Assembly (NCBI RefSeq): GCF_021018895.1
Contig: NC_079384.1
Location: forward strand, 19,171,140 to 19,235,139
Reading direction: 5' to 3'
DNA length: 64,000 nt
Source: Seriola aureovittata
Taxonomy: Eukaryota > Chordata > Actinopteri > Carangiformes > Carangidae
The notes beneath the pieces were generated by a model. That model had not been told where the DNA came from, did no database searches, and was given only the letters and a program-made list of their open reading frames with translations. The first letter of the stretch is position 1. The number at the start of each line of letters is the position of its first letter. The position numbers and the translations under genes are program-made. Positions 1 through 12,251 of this stretch are shown here, piece by piece.

Positions 1-311
1 CCACATCCAGAAACAGTGAGCATGAAGTACATGAATTCAGACAACATATGTTCAGATTCAGCAGTGATTAAGTTTCACAAGCAGGAGTTCAGTTGCTTGT
101 AAGGTTCAAATCTTTCAGGGTTTTATTTACTTCAACACATTTTGATTTGACATAACAGAAAAAGCATATGTGTAACTAATAATGTTAATGATGCTATGCT
201 CAGTTATTTGAATGGGTTTACGTGAACATCAGTAAACCCTTCCTCACTCCCTGGGTCAACCCAGGACGAACACTGTCTCCATTAGGATGAAATCAATCTA
301 ATGATATTGAC

Positions 312-471
312 TTATTATATGTATATATTTGGGCATTTTTGCCTGTATTCAGACAGTATAGTGCAGTAATTGTAGCCAAGGGCTGCTGATCGGACTCCAA
401 CCCATGGCCGCTACGGTTAGGACTAAGCCTATGTGGTACTAGCTCTACCAGGTGAGCCACCGAGGCGCCCC
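312..471 (-). mobile_element. tRNA-derived SINE with 12-bp target-site duplication
   Basis: Read on the minus strand, the element begins at 471 with GGGGCGCCTCGGTGGCTCAC. It then carries an A-box-like segment (GGCTCACCTGGTAGAGC) and, about 55 bases further, a B-box-like segment around 'GGGTTGGAGTCCGATC'. This is the layout of a common tRNA-headed fish SINE. The same 12 bases, AATGATATTGAC, flank it at 300-311 and 472-483, as expected for retroposition. A sister copy of the same family lies at about 38938-39055. Confidence 0.8.
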
Positions 472-2219
472 AATGATATTGACATTTAAACATTATTGAA
501 TTGGAGCCCTGAAAAAAAAAAACAAAAGAAAAAAGGAAGTAGAAACTGAAGAGAGAGGGAGGGAGGAAGAGGGGATTAAACTTACATTTATATTTAGTAT
601 TAATGTACAAACTGACTATTCACTGTGTGTCCATTATATGTGAGACCTATGCTGGCAGACACTGCAGCAGTTGTGCACTCTGCTATATTCTCTGCCTGTG
701 TTTGCTTCAGTAAACTTGATAGTGAATGATATTGACCTGCTGTGCGCTCTTCATCGACTCAAGCCTGCAGTTGACGATTGAGAACTGGGCTTTGAGCTCG
801 ACCAAAAAAAAAAAAAAGGGAAATTATTTTTTTTTTTTATTTGACAATTTGCCAAAGAATAAAAAAATTGATTTATTTATTGATGGTTAGAACTTGTAAC
901 ATATTTTTTTCCATCACAGTGCGGGTCTGTTTGCATCCGTACGCACAAGGCTGGTCGACATTTGAGTTTCATACAGGTATGTTTGGGTGTGGTGATGCCT
1001 GGGGGAAATGTATGAGCACTAGCTGGGCGTGCTCATCGAATCCATCAGTGAATCTCTCTCTCTCTCTCTCACACGCACAAAGGAATGGTCACTTACTAAG
1101 CTTCATGCACCTGCAGCCTTGAGAGGAGTGTTGAGGCACTTATTTTGAAAGGCTGCTCCTTCATCTTCTGTGGCTAGGATTAAATTGCTTTGGACAAAAA
1201 GTGTCAACTGACTGGGCTTTTGTAGCATTTATGTCTTTATTTTAATAGTGATAGTGAAATTTATTGGAGACAATTTTCTGACATCACGTGTGTGTCCATC
1301 TTTGCTGGGTAATACCTCCTAACAGCTCAATCAAGCCTCTAGTAGCATACACTTTGTATTGTGCTCTCTCTTTCCTTATCCCTCTCCTATCTAACCACAG
1401 CAGCATGTGATGAAATTAGCAGAGCTCTGCAGTCACGACAGCATGTTAGATGGTTGTAAGTAGGTGGGGATGGGAGTTTGTCTGTGCAATTACCTTTATC
1501 AACCCCCCCACACCCCCACCCCCCTTGAACAGGGTGTCACACACACCAGGAAGAATGATGCTTTCCAGTGAATAACTTCATTTCATCTTCTTTCCTCCAT
1601 CAAAGCAAATTAAAAATGGGGACAAGAAACTCTAATAAATTGATGTCTGGCACAAAAGTGAGTGCAATTTATTTTCAATATTAAAAATGAGTTTTATTAC
1701 CTTTGGGGAGGGGGTAGGGGGGCTTTCTGTAGTAAATGAGCAAAACGCTGTAATACATCCTGTTCCTGAGAGTGGTGATTACGTGTGTAAATGTGGGCCA
1801 AGTGATTACGTGAAGAGGAAGAACAACTTGAGACAGATATAAGACACTAATATGCATATAGGCACATTCAACTTTCAGCAGCTTGTTGCCCACATGAACT
1901 ACATCACATAAGAGCAAAAAAACAAGCATGCTTTAAATTATGCAGAAAGTGGTTATAAATTGTTCACTATTCTTCATAGGGACAAATATATTAATCAGTG
2001 TGCTTCTAGCTTGTTTGCTCTTTTTTTTTTTCAGGGTGAATATAAGGAATATATAAGAACTTTTAGTGTCATTCGCTAACATGAGCAGCCTCCAGTGACT
2101 ACAGCAGCTGGCTGTTCAAGATAATGTCTTAAACTGCAGTTCTTTTTATTGTTATAGATGCTGGCTCCATGAGAACAGCAAGTCCTGCAATTTAAACAAC
2201 CATATAGGTTACTAGTCTC

Positions 2220-2850
2220 TACCCTTGGATACGAGCCTACCAGAAGCAGCCCTATAGACCTTAGTTGTCATGGTAACAATACCCCACAGAGAGGCTGTCC
2301 TCCTGTGAAAAACGAGCAGATACGCCATTTGTGCAGCAGCTTATCTATGACCCATAGTTACGTTTTACGTTTTATGTGACATCTAGTGGTGGTAGTAATT
2401 ATGACAGGAGCAAAGGGAAAAGGGTCGATGGGTGGATGGGCCAACAAAACACAGGAATATGACTCAGGAGATTGGTGTTCGATTCCCATGTGATACCAGT
2501 AGTTTATATTGTTTCTATTACCCATGCCCGTTTGTTGTTTTTATTGTAACCGTGGCAACAAAGGTCGTCTGATGTAGAGGAAATACTTATTTTAACCCAA
2601 ATCATGATCTTTCCTAACCTTAACCTAACCAAGTAGTCAACCATGGCAACGTTTGGTACGCCGCTCTTGGTACAGTCGTGTGTTTATTATGGTAACCATG
2701 ACAACGGAGGTCCGGTACACATGCTGCCATAGGGACGCTATTTCAGGAGACACTCCTATGGGTCGTACCAGGGGGTTGGAGGACTTGTTGCCCCTGCTGC
2801 CGGTAGGGGCGCTATATTAGGAAACACTCCTCTGGGTCGTATTTGAGGGT
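2220..2850 (+). repeat. Composite dispersed repeat with tRNA-like B box and two tandem modules
   Basis: A B-box-like stretch (GGTGTTCGATTCCC) sits at about 2474-2487. It is followed by the 'cctaaccttaacctaacc' type sequence at about 2615-2632 that is common in fish repeats. Two related modules follow at about 2722-2767 and 2797-2842. Each starts GCTGCC, contains a CGCTAT core and ends TGGGTCGTA, with a period near 75 bp. I take it as a decayed SINE or non-autonomous element. The exact ends are unknown. Confidence 0.4.
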
Positions 2851-4310
2851 AGGAACAAATGACCAACATGCTCGTATAGATTGGAGGATGGGTTGGACAT
2901 AGACGACCTGTAGGTTATCTGAGGTAATTGGGGTAAAACTCTAGAAATAAATAGCTGATACTTAGACAAATAAGAAGTGATGTCGAATGGCTGATTTCAA
3001 TTCTAAATGATCTAAATCTATGGAGGACAAACAATGTTATGAGAAAACTCATTTTAATCAACATTGAAAATAAGAATTGTAAAAAGAATTTATAAATGAA
3101 CTATTAATCCATCAATAAATACTTTAGGTTTAAAAACTGATTTACAAAAACAGCATAAAACACTCATTAAGTAAACCATTATAAATTCATCTATTAATGT
3201 ACAAATAAATAATATGATGTATTTGTGATTTACTGCGCAGGCCTAAAACAGACACAGAAGCACATACTGACGGGAGAGAAGCAGACAGGCAGGCAAACAA
3301 ATTCAGTGATAGAGTATGAATGAGAGCACAAGCAGACAATAGATGGACGGTTTGGGAGGCACACAGCGGTGAGAGACAGAACAAGATCGAACAGCATACA
3401 AAAGATTTCTTATCAGAGTCAAGGAGGAGCAATCCTCCAGAGTCCTGCCTGGCATCTCATCTTATTGTGTGGACTCCTTTCTCACAGCTTGAGACAGCTT
3501 TTTTCTTATTCCCTGCTCCACTGCTGCTGCGCCACTGCCTCCTGTGGCATGATGGATAGTGTTCCCTGCCAGCGCTGAATCACGGCTCTCTCTGCGGCTT
3601 TAGGACATTTAAAGTAATTTGTAGGCTAAAAATCACATTCAGCGACTAGCGATAGCAGCTATTTGGTTGTTTATTATTTTGTTTACTGTCTTTGTTCACT
3701 TTGCTTCTTCACCTTTTTCCTCCTTTCTTGTCAAGAAGATTGTTTTTTTTACCCTTTTATTTACTGCTTCTCGATTGAGGAGACCTTTAGGCAAAGTTGG
3801 AGTCCTTTTTGCTTGGCACAAATCAGGGAATGAGTTATTCCATTGCACTTATCCATTGGCTGGGTCAAGTTTCATACATAAAAGTTTCAAACAAACAATG
3901 ATTTATGAAGCAAAACCTCTTTGGAGGAGTCGTTTCCTTCACTTTTAAGGGCTTGGGTGAGGAAAAGCATCAGCAAACTCATCCTGAACCCATACATCAC
4001 ACCTTGTTTTACGGCAAATCTTATTTGGATTGCAGTCTTGTTTTACACCAAGTGCTGTGGGGTCCAAATAGAGATGGAGCTGTGAGTCCTCTCTCACCTC
4101 TGCATTGGCCGTGTGTCAGAGAGACAACCCCACTAACAGGCCTTATAATGCTAACCAGCTATTTCTGTACGTACTGCAAGAGATTCTTGTTGTTCCTTGT
4201 GGTAAATAACAATTTACCCATTTTTTTGTCACAGTTATTGTTATTCTCTTTGGTGCATTGAATTGCTTTCTAACATCTGCTGTTGCCAGACAACAAGAAA
4301 CTATTATCAG

Positions 4311-4430
4311 TGATTTGTGGCTCAGGTGGTACAGCGGGTGGTCCACTGACTGCAGGGTTGGTGGTTTGATCCCCAGCTCCTCCGGTGCATGTGCCAAGGC
4401 GCTCTTGGGCTAGACACTGAACTCCAAGAA
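4311..4430 (+). mobile_element. tRNA-derived SINE (second family)
   Basis: The segment reads TGTGGCTCAGGTGGTACAGC (A-box region), then a B-box-like GGTGGTTTGATCCCC, then the body 'gctcctccggtgcatgtgcc' and 'cttgggctagacactgaac'. This matches a widespread fish tRNA-SINE layout that I recognise. I see no clear target-site duplication. It differs from the family at 312-471. Confidence 0.7.
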
Positions 4431-6239
4431 ATGTGAATAAAGAAATAATTGCTTCCTTTTCATAATTTCCTGTTTTCTTCTTGTTAGGCATTTTAGTCTG
4501 TAGAAGGTTGACCCATCCATGAATGCACCACCAAGGGAGGGATTCAGTCGATCCTTTTCTTTCTTTCAGAAATTCATATCTAGTGTTGTGTTCACTGATT
4601 TCCCCAATTGAAACAAAAAAAATGAAGCAATCATGTAGTGCAGTGCATTGCCTGTTGTATAGAGCTCCAGAGAGAAGCCTGAGAGAGGAGGTGTAAAACT
4701 ACATTGAGATCGTTTTTGGTTCTCAAAACCACAACTATATCTTCTTATGGATCAACAAATAAGAAACGTTTAAAATATGGGACCATTAAACACTAAGGTG
4801 CCCATATGAGCATTGGAAACAGTTCTGCCTGTTGTAATCATTCAATATAAGCAGAGTGGCATGCATCAGCCTCTGTACGACCAAGCTCCTTTAAATGTGA
4901 CTGTAATACGTGTCAAAGATGGTGACATGGTAAACAAAGATGGTAAACCTGAACAACTCCAGCTCTATAAATTCAATTCAGTGACTTGTGGATGTAACAT
5001 TACTGAAGCCATGTTTCTCTATCTACAGTCTGTGTTCACAAAGAGGGAGAATCTCTTTTTGTCTGGTTGGAGGGCGCTTGTGGGAAATAGCTCTAGCATG
5101 AAAAGCTGATAAAGCAGCTGTTGAACATTTGATGTCACTTCTGACCCTCTCAAGGATGGCGATGCCTTGTTCTTGGGTTTTCATGGTAAACCTACAGATA
5201 GTCACTTACTAATGGAATTGCTTTGAACACTTAACACTGGTACTTAATGCTAGTATCAAGGAATATGTTTCAGTTGCTGTGCAAGAGAACCTGACTGGCT
5301 GAATAGACCCAAGGCTAAATAGATCTGCTTTGGACCAGAATTCAAATCCCAATAATGGGAGAAGCATGATACTTCATCCTGGTATAACATGTTTGATGAA
5401 AAAGGAGTAGCAACATGTGAAATTTGTCCTATATGTGACAGTTCGCATACTGTAAACACTTTTATCCTGTAATGACTCTGGAACAGCACGTGATGAGAGT
5501 TGCTTGGATGTAGTATTGACACACAGATTGAGACCTGCAGCATTTACAATGGACCTGTCTGTTTACAATAACAAATCAGTCTGTTAAAGCTCAGTGGAGT
5601 TCCCAGCATATAAATCTTACAAAGAGGAAATAAAACAGTGCATTTATACAGTAAACTAAGCACATGTATGGTAAAACACCTAAATCACCTACTCCTGCAT
5701 TTATTTTCAGGAAGTCACACAGATCAGATTTTGAAAAAAAACCCACAATCTGCAAAGTGTGGTTAGGCCTCACAGGAAAAATATTTAGCAAGTAGCTGAG
5801 AATGTGTCAGAGTAAATGTTCTCACATCTTTGACAAAAACCTAATCACATAGCCGGAAAGAGAAACAGAAACCTCATCACGTAGCCAGTAAAAAGCAGAA
5901 ATGCTTGCAACTGGCTCAAAAGCCACAACACAAGGACAGACACGATACTGAGTTGGATGCATAAAGAATGTATTTATTTGCAAAAGAAACTAATGATGGA
6001 AATAAGGGAAAAAACAAAAGCTGGTATCTGTGTCAGCAAGTTGAGAGAGTGGGAAGAGGAAGACACAGATTGACACGTAACATCATAAAGTCCTTAGTGT
6101 TACACAATGGTCAAGTAAGATCATGTGACTAAGACCAGGTTAAGTGACCAATAGAATCTTTACACATATTGGTGAAGACTGTAGATTCGCCTTATATGGG
6201 TAACGTATGGAAATGTGTTATGACCATGTGATAGCTATG

Positions 6240-6371
6240 AATATATACGACTTGCCGGGCAAGACATCTGGAGGAATTGGTGCAGCATTAGTCAGGTTCA
6301 GTTGCTGACATTGTATGCTTCTGTCTGAGACGTCTGAATCTGAACTCCTGTGAATGCCATTTCTTCACTCA
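6240..6371 (+). promoter_or_regulatory. Probable promoter and untranslated first exon of SNTX-like copy A
   Basis: A TATA-like AATATATAC lies at 6240-6248. About 120 bases downstream there is a good splice donor (GTAAGT at 6372-6377) that would close a non-coding leader exon. The next acceptor (TTTTAG, ending 6469) opens the exon with the start codon. The equivalent leader in copies B and C is more clearly conserved, so this assignment is by analogy of layout. Confidence 0.4.
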
Positions 6372-6478
6372 GTAAGTGTATAGATAAGGATTCTTTTGAG
6401 AGTGTAATGGACGTACATCTCTGGGGTGTAGGTTTGACCTACTGTATGTTTTTGGATGGTTCATTTTAGGTTGGAGAC

Positions 6479-6569
6479 ATGGCGTCAGATAATCTAGAAG
6501 TGGCTGCCCTGGGTCGACCTTTCACCTTAGGGATGCTGTATGATGCCCGCAAAGATAAACTGATCCCAG
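6479..6569 (+). CDS. Copy A coding exon 1 (N-terminus of MACPF-like domain)
   Basis: The 91-nt exon runs from ATG to a CCCAG/GTAAAT donor. It encodes 30 residues with the family signature GRPFTLGMLYDAR near the N-terminus. There is no signal peptide, which is usual for this family. The start is chosen because it is the first ATG after the acceptor at 6469 and because copy B has its ATG at the same place. The homologous exons in copies B (14658-14760) and C (16454-16553) have the same donor phase. Confidence 0.8.
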
Positions 6570-6884
6570 GTAAATTCTTACTCAAGTAAAAGTACTGTTA
6601 CTTTGAGGAAATTTACGCAAGGAGGCGTATAATTACTTTTGTAGATATATATTAAAGTCAAAAGTGAGTCAGTTAAAATATAGTCTGAGTAAACCTTACC
6701 TTGCCTTACCTTGAAACTGTCTCTAAATCTATCAAGTAAATTGAGTTTTCCAGTATTTGGTGTTGAATGTCTTCTTACTCTACACTAATACAGATTGTTT
6801 GTCCTACAGCTGCAAACCAGAATGGTTTGGATATCTTGACTTTCATGGTTTAACAGATTGCGGACTGTTTTCATTTCCCTGTAG

Positions 6885-8352
6885 GTGTCAAATTGTGGGA
6901 AGATAGTACCCTACAAGACCACATTCAGGAAAGCCCGCAGCACACCAGTAAGGTTGACATTTCCTTATCTGATTCCATAGAGGACAGGTCTTCTCTGCTT
7001 AGCGCTGAAGGTTCCCTGAAGGCCAGTTTCCTAGGTGGACTGGTAGAAGTTGGAGGATCCGGCAAATACCTGGAAAATCAGAAGAAATATTTTAATCAGA
7101 GCAGAGTGACACTCACTTACAGAGCTACCACCACCTTCAAACAGTTGGTGATCACTCGTCTTGGAAAGAAGGATAGGCAACAACAATCTGTAATCAAGCA
7201 GGGCTTGGCAACGCACATAGTCACTGGCATCCTTTATGGGGCAAATGCTTTCTTTGTATTTGACAGTGAGATGTTGGATGCTAAGAGCGTTAATGACATC
7301 CAGGTTAGCATGCAGGCTGTGTTAAAGAAGATCCCCTCATTTGAAGGTGGAATGAATGCTCGATTCCAGCTGTGTGACACAGAAAAGACCATTACCAAGA
7401 AATTCTCCTGCACATTCTATGGTGACTTTCTCCTTGATGGCAATCCTCGAACATTTGAAGCGGCACTGACAAGCTTCGCACAGCTTCCAAAGCTACTGAA
7501 AGAAGAGAAAAATTCTGTTCCATTGAAGGTCTGGCTGATGCCGTTAATATGTCTTGACCCTGAAGCTGTGAAGCTCATGAGAGAGATCAGCGATGGGCTC
7601 CTGGATGACATTCAAAAGGCTCTGAACATTTTTAGGATATTGGACATGAAGTCCAACGAATGTGTGGAACACAATGCGATCGAGAAGTTTCTTCAAATCC
7701 AAGAAAAGATGAAAAAATTCCAAAATCTGTGTAATCGTTACAGATCAAAACTCCAAAATAAACTCAAAAAGAAACTGCCAGCTATTCGTGCAGGTGCAGA
7801 ACCCGAGAGCTCACTGAAAAAATATATTGAAGAGAGAGAGAGGTCACCATTCAGTACAGACAAATTAAAAAAGTGGATGGACAATAAAGAGAAATAAATC
7901 AATGTCATCAATATCTGTCTCAAGATCATTGACAAGACCAAGGTGAAGATTGTCTCAAATGAAAATGAGTTGGAAAGAGAGGCTTTTGCTCGAGGCGCAG
8001 ATGATGCTCTGTGCTTTGATTTCACATTCATGGAAAGCGGTGATGCCTACCTCGATGTGTTGGACAACTACTTGCGTTCACCTAAATCAGGAAACACCAT
8101 CGAAATCAAGGGGTACCCCCTTAGTAACGTTAGAGAGGAAATGATAAACAAAGCCGAAACGTTCCGAGACCTTTGCCAAAGCACTGAGGAACAACAGCCG
8201 ATTCCGTTTCCTTGTGGCAGCCATGGCAAACAAGAAATACAAAGGAGCGACCATCTACCATTACAGGCAAGGCAATCTGGTCACTGATAACTTCACAAAA
8301 CCTGACATCTCTGATGTGAAGGCTGTGAAAAACAGAAGAGATCTTCTCTGGT
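6885..8352 (+). CDS. Copy A large central exon (MACPF-like, helical and thioredoxin-like parts; interrupted)
   Basis: The acceptor is CCCTGTAG ending at 6884; the donor is GTAAGT at 8353. The reading frame is open from 6885 to 7894. It covers the rest of the MACPF-like domain (segments such as GILYGANAFFVF and SCTFYGDF) and most of the helical region. A stop at 7895-7897 breaks it. The same frame then resumes to about 8165 (thioredoxin-like start, with 'DDALCFDFTF'). Beyond that, the homologous reading lies in another frame up to the donor. The only long single-exon product is the 6885-7897 segment. Confidence 0.75.
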
Positions 8353-8448
8353 GTAAGTCATTTTTTATACATTTGTTTCACTTCTAGTCATGTGCGGTGT
8401 TATGATGATGAAGACAAGTAACAGGTTGTACTTTGGTCTCTCCATCAG

Positions 8449-8990
8449 ATGCCTATGATCTCACCCTGAACCCTAAAACTGCAAACAACTACCTCATTCT
8501 GTCTGAGGGAAACAAAATGGCAACATGTGTAGATTGGCAGCAGTATCCTGATGATCCATGCAGGTTTGATAAACACTGTCAGGTGTTGTGCACAGAGGCG
8601 TTAAAAGGGCGCCATTACTGGGAGGTAGAGTGGAGTGTTGGTGACAGCGATGAGGTCGGTGTAGCTGTTGCATACGACAGAATTGGCAGGAAAGGAGGGG
8701 GTCCAGCGAGCAGGCTTGGACATAATAACGTATCCTGGTATTTTGGCCACAGGTACGGGCTTTATGCCTGGCATAATGCTAAAGAGTACTGCGGCCCTCT
8801 TCCCCAGGGTGACTGCAGGAAAGTCGGAGTGTATCTCGACTGGTATGCTGGGACTTTGTCCTTCTACAGAGTCTCTTCTAACAGATTAAGGCACCTCTAC
8901 ACCTTCAAAACCAGATTCACTGAGGCCGTTTATCCGGCTGTCTGGATTTGGGTGAACTCCAACTTTGTTTACCTGAGTCCTTTTGAATAA
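8449..8990 (+). CDS. Copy A final exon, intact PRYSPRY (B30.2) domain
   Basis: The acceptor CTCCATCAG ends at 8448 and the stop codon is at 8988-8990. The exon encodes about 180 residues with PRY and SPRY hallmarks: a DLTLNP start, 'GRHYWEVEW', 'GVYLDWYAGTLSFY' and 'FTEAVYPAVW'. PRYSPRY domains bind proteins; in SNTX-family pore formers this domain is the C-terminal recognition part. The reading frame has no breaks, unlike the upstream exon. The same exon type also ends many fish TRIM and NLR genes, but the upstream exons settle the family. Confidence 0.85.
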
Positions 8991-9941
8991 GAGCAGTAAG
9001 AGCACACACGCTGCACAGTGTTGCAGTACAGCAGCACAAAATGAAAGCCCCTGAAACTGAACTAGAAAAGTATTTTCACTTAATGCTAAAACAATTTCTG
9101 CATTCATTTTAATATGCTTTTCAAGTTTTTGCTCAAATATACAAATTCAAACAACTAAAATAACAACAACATAACATTTCATTGTATCACACATAACATG
9201 GATTTAGCATATCTTTTTTAGCATTTAGCATCTTAAATTTAAATTTGAATCACTGCATTTAAGTCTTTGTGGTATTAATGTTGGGGTAGTGGTTCCTTAT
9301 ACTTTTATTTCATTTTTATTTCTATTTGTCGTGTTAATTTTTGTATTTTGAATGTTGTATTTTGTAATTTTGTAATTTGGCTACATCTGATAAACTAAGC
9401 CTGTTATTGGTTTTAAGCTGCAATTGCTGCTTTAATTTTTCATTTCTTTAACTTGTGCTGTCATGTGGACATGACAGTGACAAATGACAAAAAGAAAGTA
9501 AATATACTTAAATATATATAATTAACATTATCTACATGTCTACATTCTACACATTTATTGATGAAGTTATGATTGATCCCTGTTCTATTTTGTCTTTTTC
9601 TCTGTTGAGAATGTAGCTGATAGAGCTGAACCTCTCCCACTGTATAATTTAGTAAAATTTACATAAAACAGCTTTTGGACATGTTTTCTCTCTTGTTGAC
9701 CAGAATATTCAATAAATATGTTGAGGTATCACTGGACAGTTTTGTTATTTTCTACTAGAATTAAACTTGAATGAATGAATGGAAAAGAATAGATTTATAC
9801 ACTTACTGTAAATAAGCATTCATAAGTAAATGAATTATACATAACATGTTACTGAATATTCAATAATAAAATATGAGACATTTATAATACAAGGCTGTGT
9901 GTAAAAGTTTACTGTACGGTTGTTTTCATTACTAAACCCCA
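8991..9941. other. Downstream flank of copy A, no gene seen
   Basis: This is AT-rich sequence with AATAAA-type hexamers (for example near 9711), any of which could serve copy A as a polyadenylation signal. I see no exon. Confidence 0.5.
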
Positions 9942-10056
9942 CTTTCCTACTACAAGATCTCCTTTAACACATTTAAGTCACCTCTTCACCCTTCTCACCA
10001 CATTTACTGAACCTGTTTACCCTGTAAATATAGAAGCCTGTCCTCTGTCCAACTGA
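9942..10056 (+). pseudogene. Relic of the 3' end of a PRYSPRY exon (fourth SNTX-like copy)
   Basis: Translated in two adjoining frames, this short stretch reads LSYYKISF..., then after a one-base slip near 9978 HLFTLLTTFTEPVYP. It stops at 10054-10056. It aligns with the last strands of the PRYSPRY exons of copy A (LSFYRVSS...HLYTF...FTEAVYP) and copy B (LSYFTVSN...IYTF...FTEPVYP). Nothing upstream of 9942 continues the homology. It is a leftover of another family member lying between A and B. Confidence 0.7.
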
Positions 10057-12251
10057 ATAAGTTGTTTTAACCCAGACTCCTTACCCTGCCCCCATGGATA
10101 CTCCCACCCACTTCATGGTTCTGTCAGATATCAATATGAGGTAAAGCCACAGAACGTGAGGATGGTGCAGCTTAAACCAGGATTTTAAAATGTTTCCTGA
10201 AGCATCATGATGCTCCCCTCTTTCTTTGTGCAGGTATTGGTCACATGTGGGTCAGCAGTGTTCATAAAATCCTCATAAAGGTGCGGGTGAAGGGACTTTA
10301 CTCCGAGGGGCGGACATGTCAGACTTTATGACAAACAACAGTGTTACTGTACTGTAGTGTACTTAGAGGTCCATGGGGAATTGCAAGTCAGCTGTGTGGG
10401 CATGTGACTGATAAGAGTAAAGGCTAACCCCAGTTACAGAATCTGCTGGAGGAGGCAAAATGAATCTGCACAAATGTTTTGAAATGAGTTCAACTTTGAT
10501 GAACTTTGACACATGAATTAGTGCCATTGACCAATAGTGACCCATCCTGACAGTGCTGAACTTTGAGTGGAGGGACATAAGGAATAAATGTATTGTATTT
10601 TGGTTATTTAACCTCCTCTATCAGACTAAAGACTGTCCCATTAAAGAGCAGTGGTTTGAGTCAACTGTGTGGATTTAACGCCCTATTAGTGAGTGAGCTA
10701 AGCTAACAAGCTAAAATTTTTGCTAACTGACTGTAAGAAAGCTCTGACCACTTTCAATCCCTGTTGGGTCAGTTAGTGAGTAACGGGTTAGCTCGCCACC
10801 TACAGCAGTTCACTAACTAGTCTTGTGAGTATTCAGTACGTTAACATCTGGTTCCACCTAAGCGTGGGTGAGCAAAAGTCCCTGATGTCATGAGGAAACA
10901 AAAACACAAAAACTAAACAGAGGTGGAACCCAAGGCGTGTGATGACTTCTCAGTAATTCAGAAGATCTGTAGAAAATGTTTAATACATGTTCAGCTCAGT
11001 AGTTCACTTTCTTCAGAGAGAGCAAACATGTCCAATAGGTGTTCCAGTGTGTTAGAAATCTGAAATATTTCAATTTTTTTTCAAAGCACTGACTCTCTCC
11101 TCGGAACATTAAACTGTACATTGAACTGATCAAATAAATTAAATAAAATGCTGCAGCGCTTATAACATTAGTTAACATGAACATCATGATGACTCAAGGG
11201 TGGTTATGACTGAGGATGGTATTATATTAGACTTACTAAATGCATTGAAAAAATGCCGATGCCAAATGTAAATACACACTGACAAACACAGACCCCGCAT
11301 TTCATGGTGGCAGTTTAAAAGAGAAGAAATTATGGTTTAATTGTTTAAAATGCAGTAATTTGAGCATCGATATTAAACCATATCAAACCAAACTCTAAAT
11401 ATCATTCTTCAGTATTTCAATAATAAATACATATATGTAAAACATTCATTTCCATGGGGCTTTGTTTTTGTGTGTTTATGCACAAACTGTGCACATAATC
11501 AGCATCTACAGAATAATAATGTTAACATGGATCAATAACAGTGTCACTTTAAACAGCTGGAATCGAAATGTAGGTTTGATGTTTGAAGTATAATCACACT
11601 GAGTTGTGGTTCATCTTTTTTTACATTTTAAACACTTTCTAGAATATGCACTGTACTGTTAAAACGGCCTAAACTTTATCTGACCGCATAAATCAATTTT
11701 GCATTTAAAAAAATACACACTGAAAAAAAATTTTGACATGGATTTAGCATAAAGTGAGGAATATGTGGTTGTAGGAATAATCAGTAATCAAAATGAAATG
11801 TACTTTTCCAGTTCTAGTAATCAATTGGATTATGTCATTTAGTATTCATGTATATTTTTACCCCACTAACTTTTGGCAGATTTTTGTTAAACTATACAGT
11901 TGGATCATCGTTTCTCACATCTTTTTTTATGAATTACTGCACACCCTGGAATGAATCTTCAGCCACAGTTTGCCCTCTCATAAGAAATGGAATCTGTTGA
12001 TAAATGGGTTAAACTCCTTTTTTTATGCAGTGGTCAAGTGTGTTTTTTACCAGATGGACAAAAGAGTCTTTGAGGAGTTACTTTTACTTAAAATATCTTT
12101 TATATTATACATAGATATTTATTTTTGAGAAAAACAGATTCCTAGTTCTCCGACTCAAATCTCAAAATAACAAGTTTAGATAATTGTGCAGCCTTGGTGG
12201 ATGTACAGTATGTACTGAGAGCTTTCTAATGTTAGTAACTGTGACTGTGTT
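10057..12251. other. Spacer between convergent SNTX-like copies, no gene seen
   Basis: I see no exon on either strand. The stretch is mostly AT-rich. A short stretch near 12075-12095 ('gagttacttttacttaaa') resembles the fish repeat that is also found at 6574-6660 and 39110-39310. Confidence 0.5.

Larger units (their letters stand above)
1..6230. other. Intergenic region with dispersed repeats, no supported gene
   Basis: I found no exon with splice signals and a recognisable protein here. The stretch holds a SINE with target-site duplication (312-471), a tRNA-like repeat with tandem modules (about 2220-2850), a second SINE family member (about 4311-4430) and short A/T runs. A reading frame at 4813-5109 is open for 98 codons, but it resembles no family I know and has no supporting splice context. 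The rest is AT-rich unique-looking DNA. Confidence 0.6.
6470..8990 (+). pseudogene. Stonustoxin-family-like gene copy A, disrupted
   Basis: This copy has three coding exons with consensus splice sites: 6470-6569 (ATG at 6479-6481), 6885-8352 and 8449-8990. The phases agree (1, then 2). Family proteins have a MACPF/CDC-like N-terminal domain, a helical focal-adhesion-like domain, a thioredoxin-like domain and a C-terminal PRYSPRY domain. All four are visible in order. In venomous fish, paired subunits of this family form pores; most fish copies are non-venom paralogues of unknown role. This copy has an in-frame TAA at 7895-7897 and a frameshift near 8165. The encoded product would therefore stop inside the helical region after about 365 residues, without thioredoxin-like and PRYSPRY parts. 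An assembly error is possible, but two separate errors are less likely. The intact final exon suggests recent loss, or a sequencing problem that reads would settle. Confidence 0.8.

Noticed and set aside
3905..4261. 118-codon frame
   Set aside because: Composition looks like random translation of AT-rich DNA, with no motif or splice context.
4311..4430. Possible tRNA gene
   Set aside because: A and B boxes are present, but the acceptor stem does not pair and a SINE body follows.
4813..5109. 98-codon frame beginning METVLPVV (non-ATG start)
   Set aside because: No recognisable family, no ATG at its start and no promoter or splice support. It could be a piece of an old mobile element, but I cannot support that.
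5256..5400. tRNA-like repeat on either strand
   Set aside because: A weak B-box-like 'aattcaaatccc' occurs, but there is no convincing A box or known SINE body.
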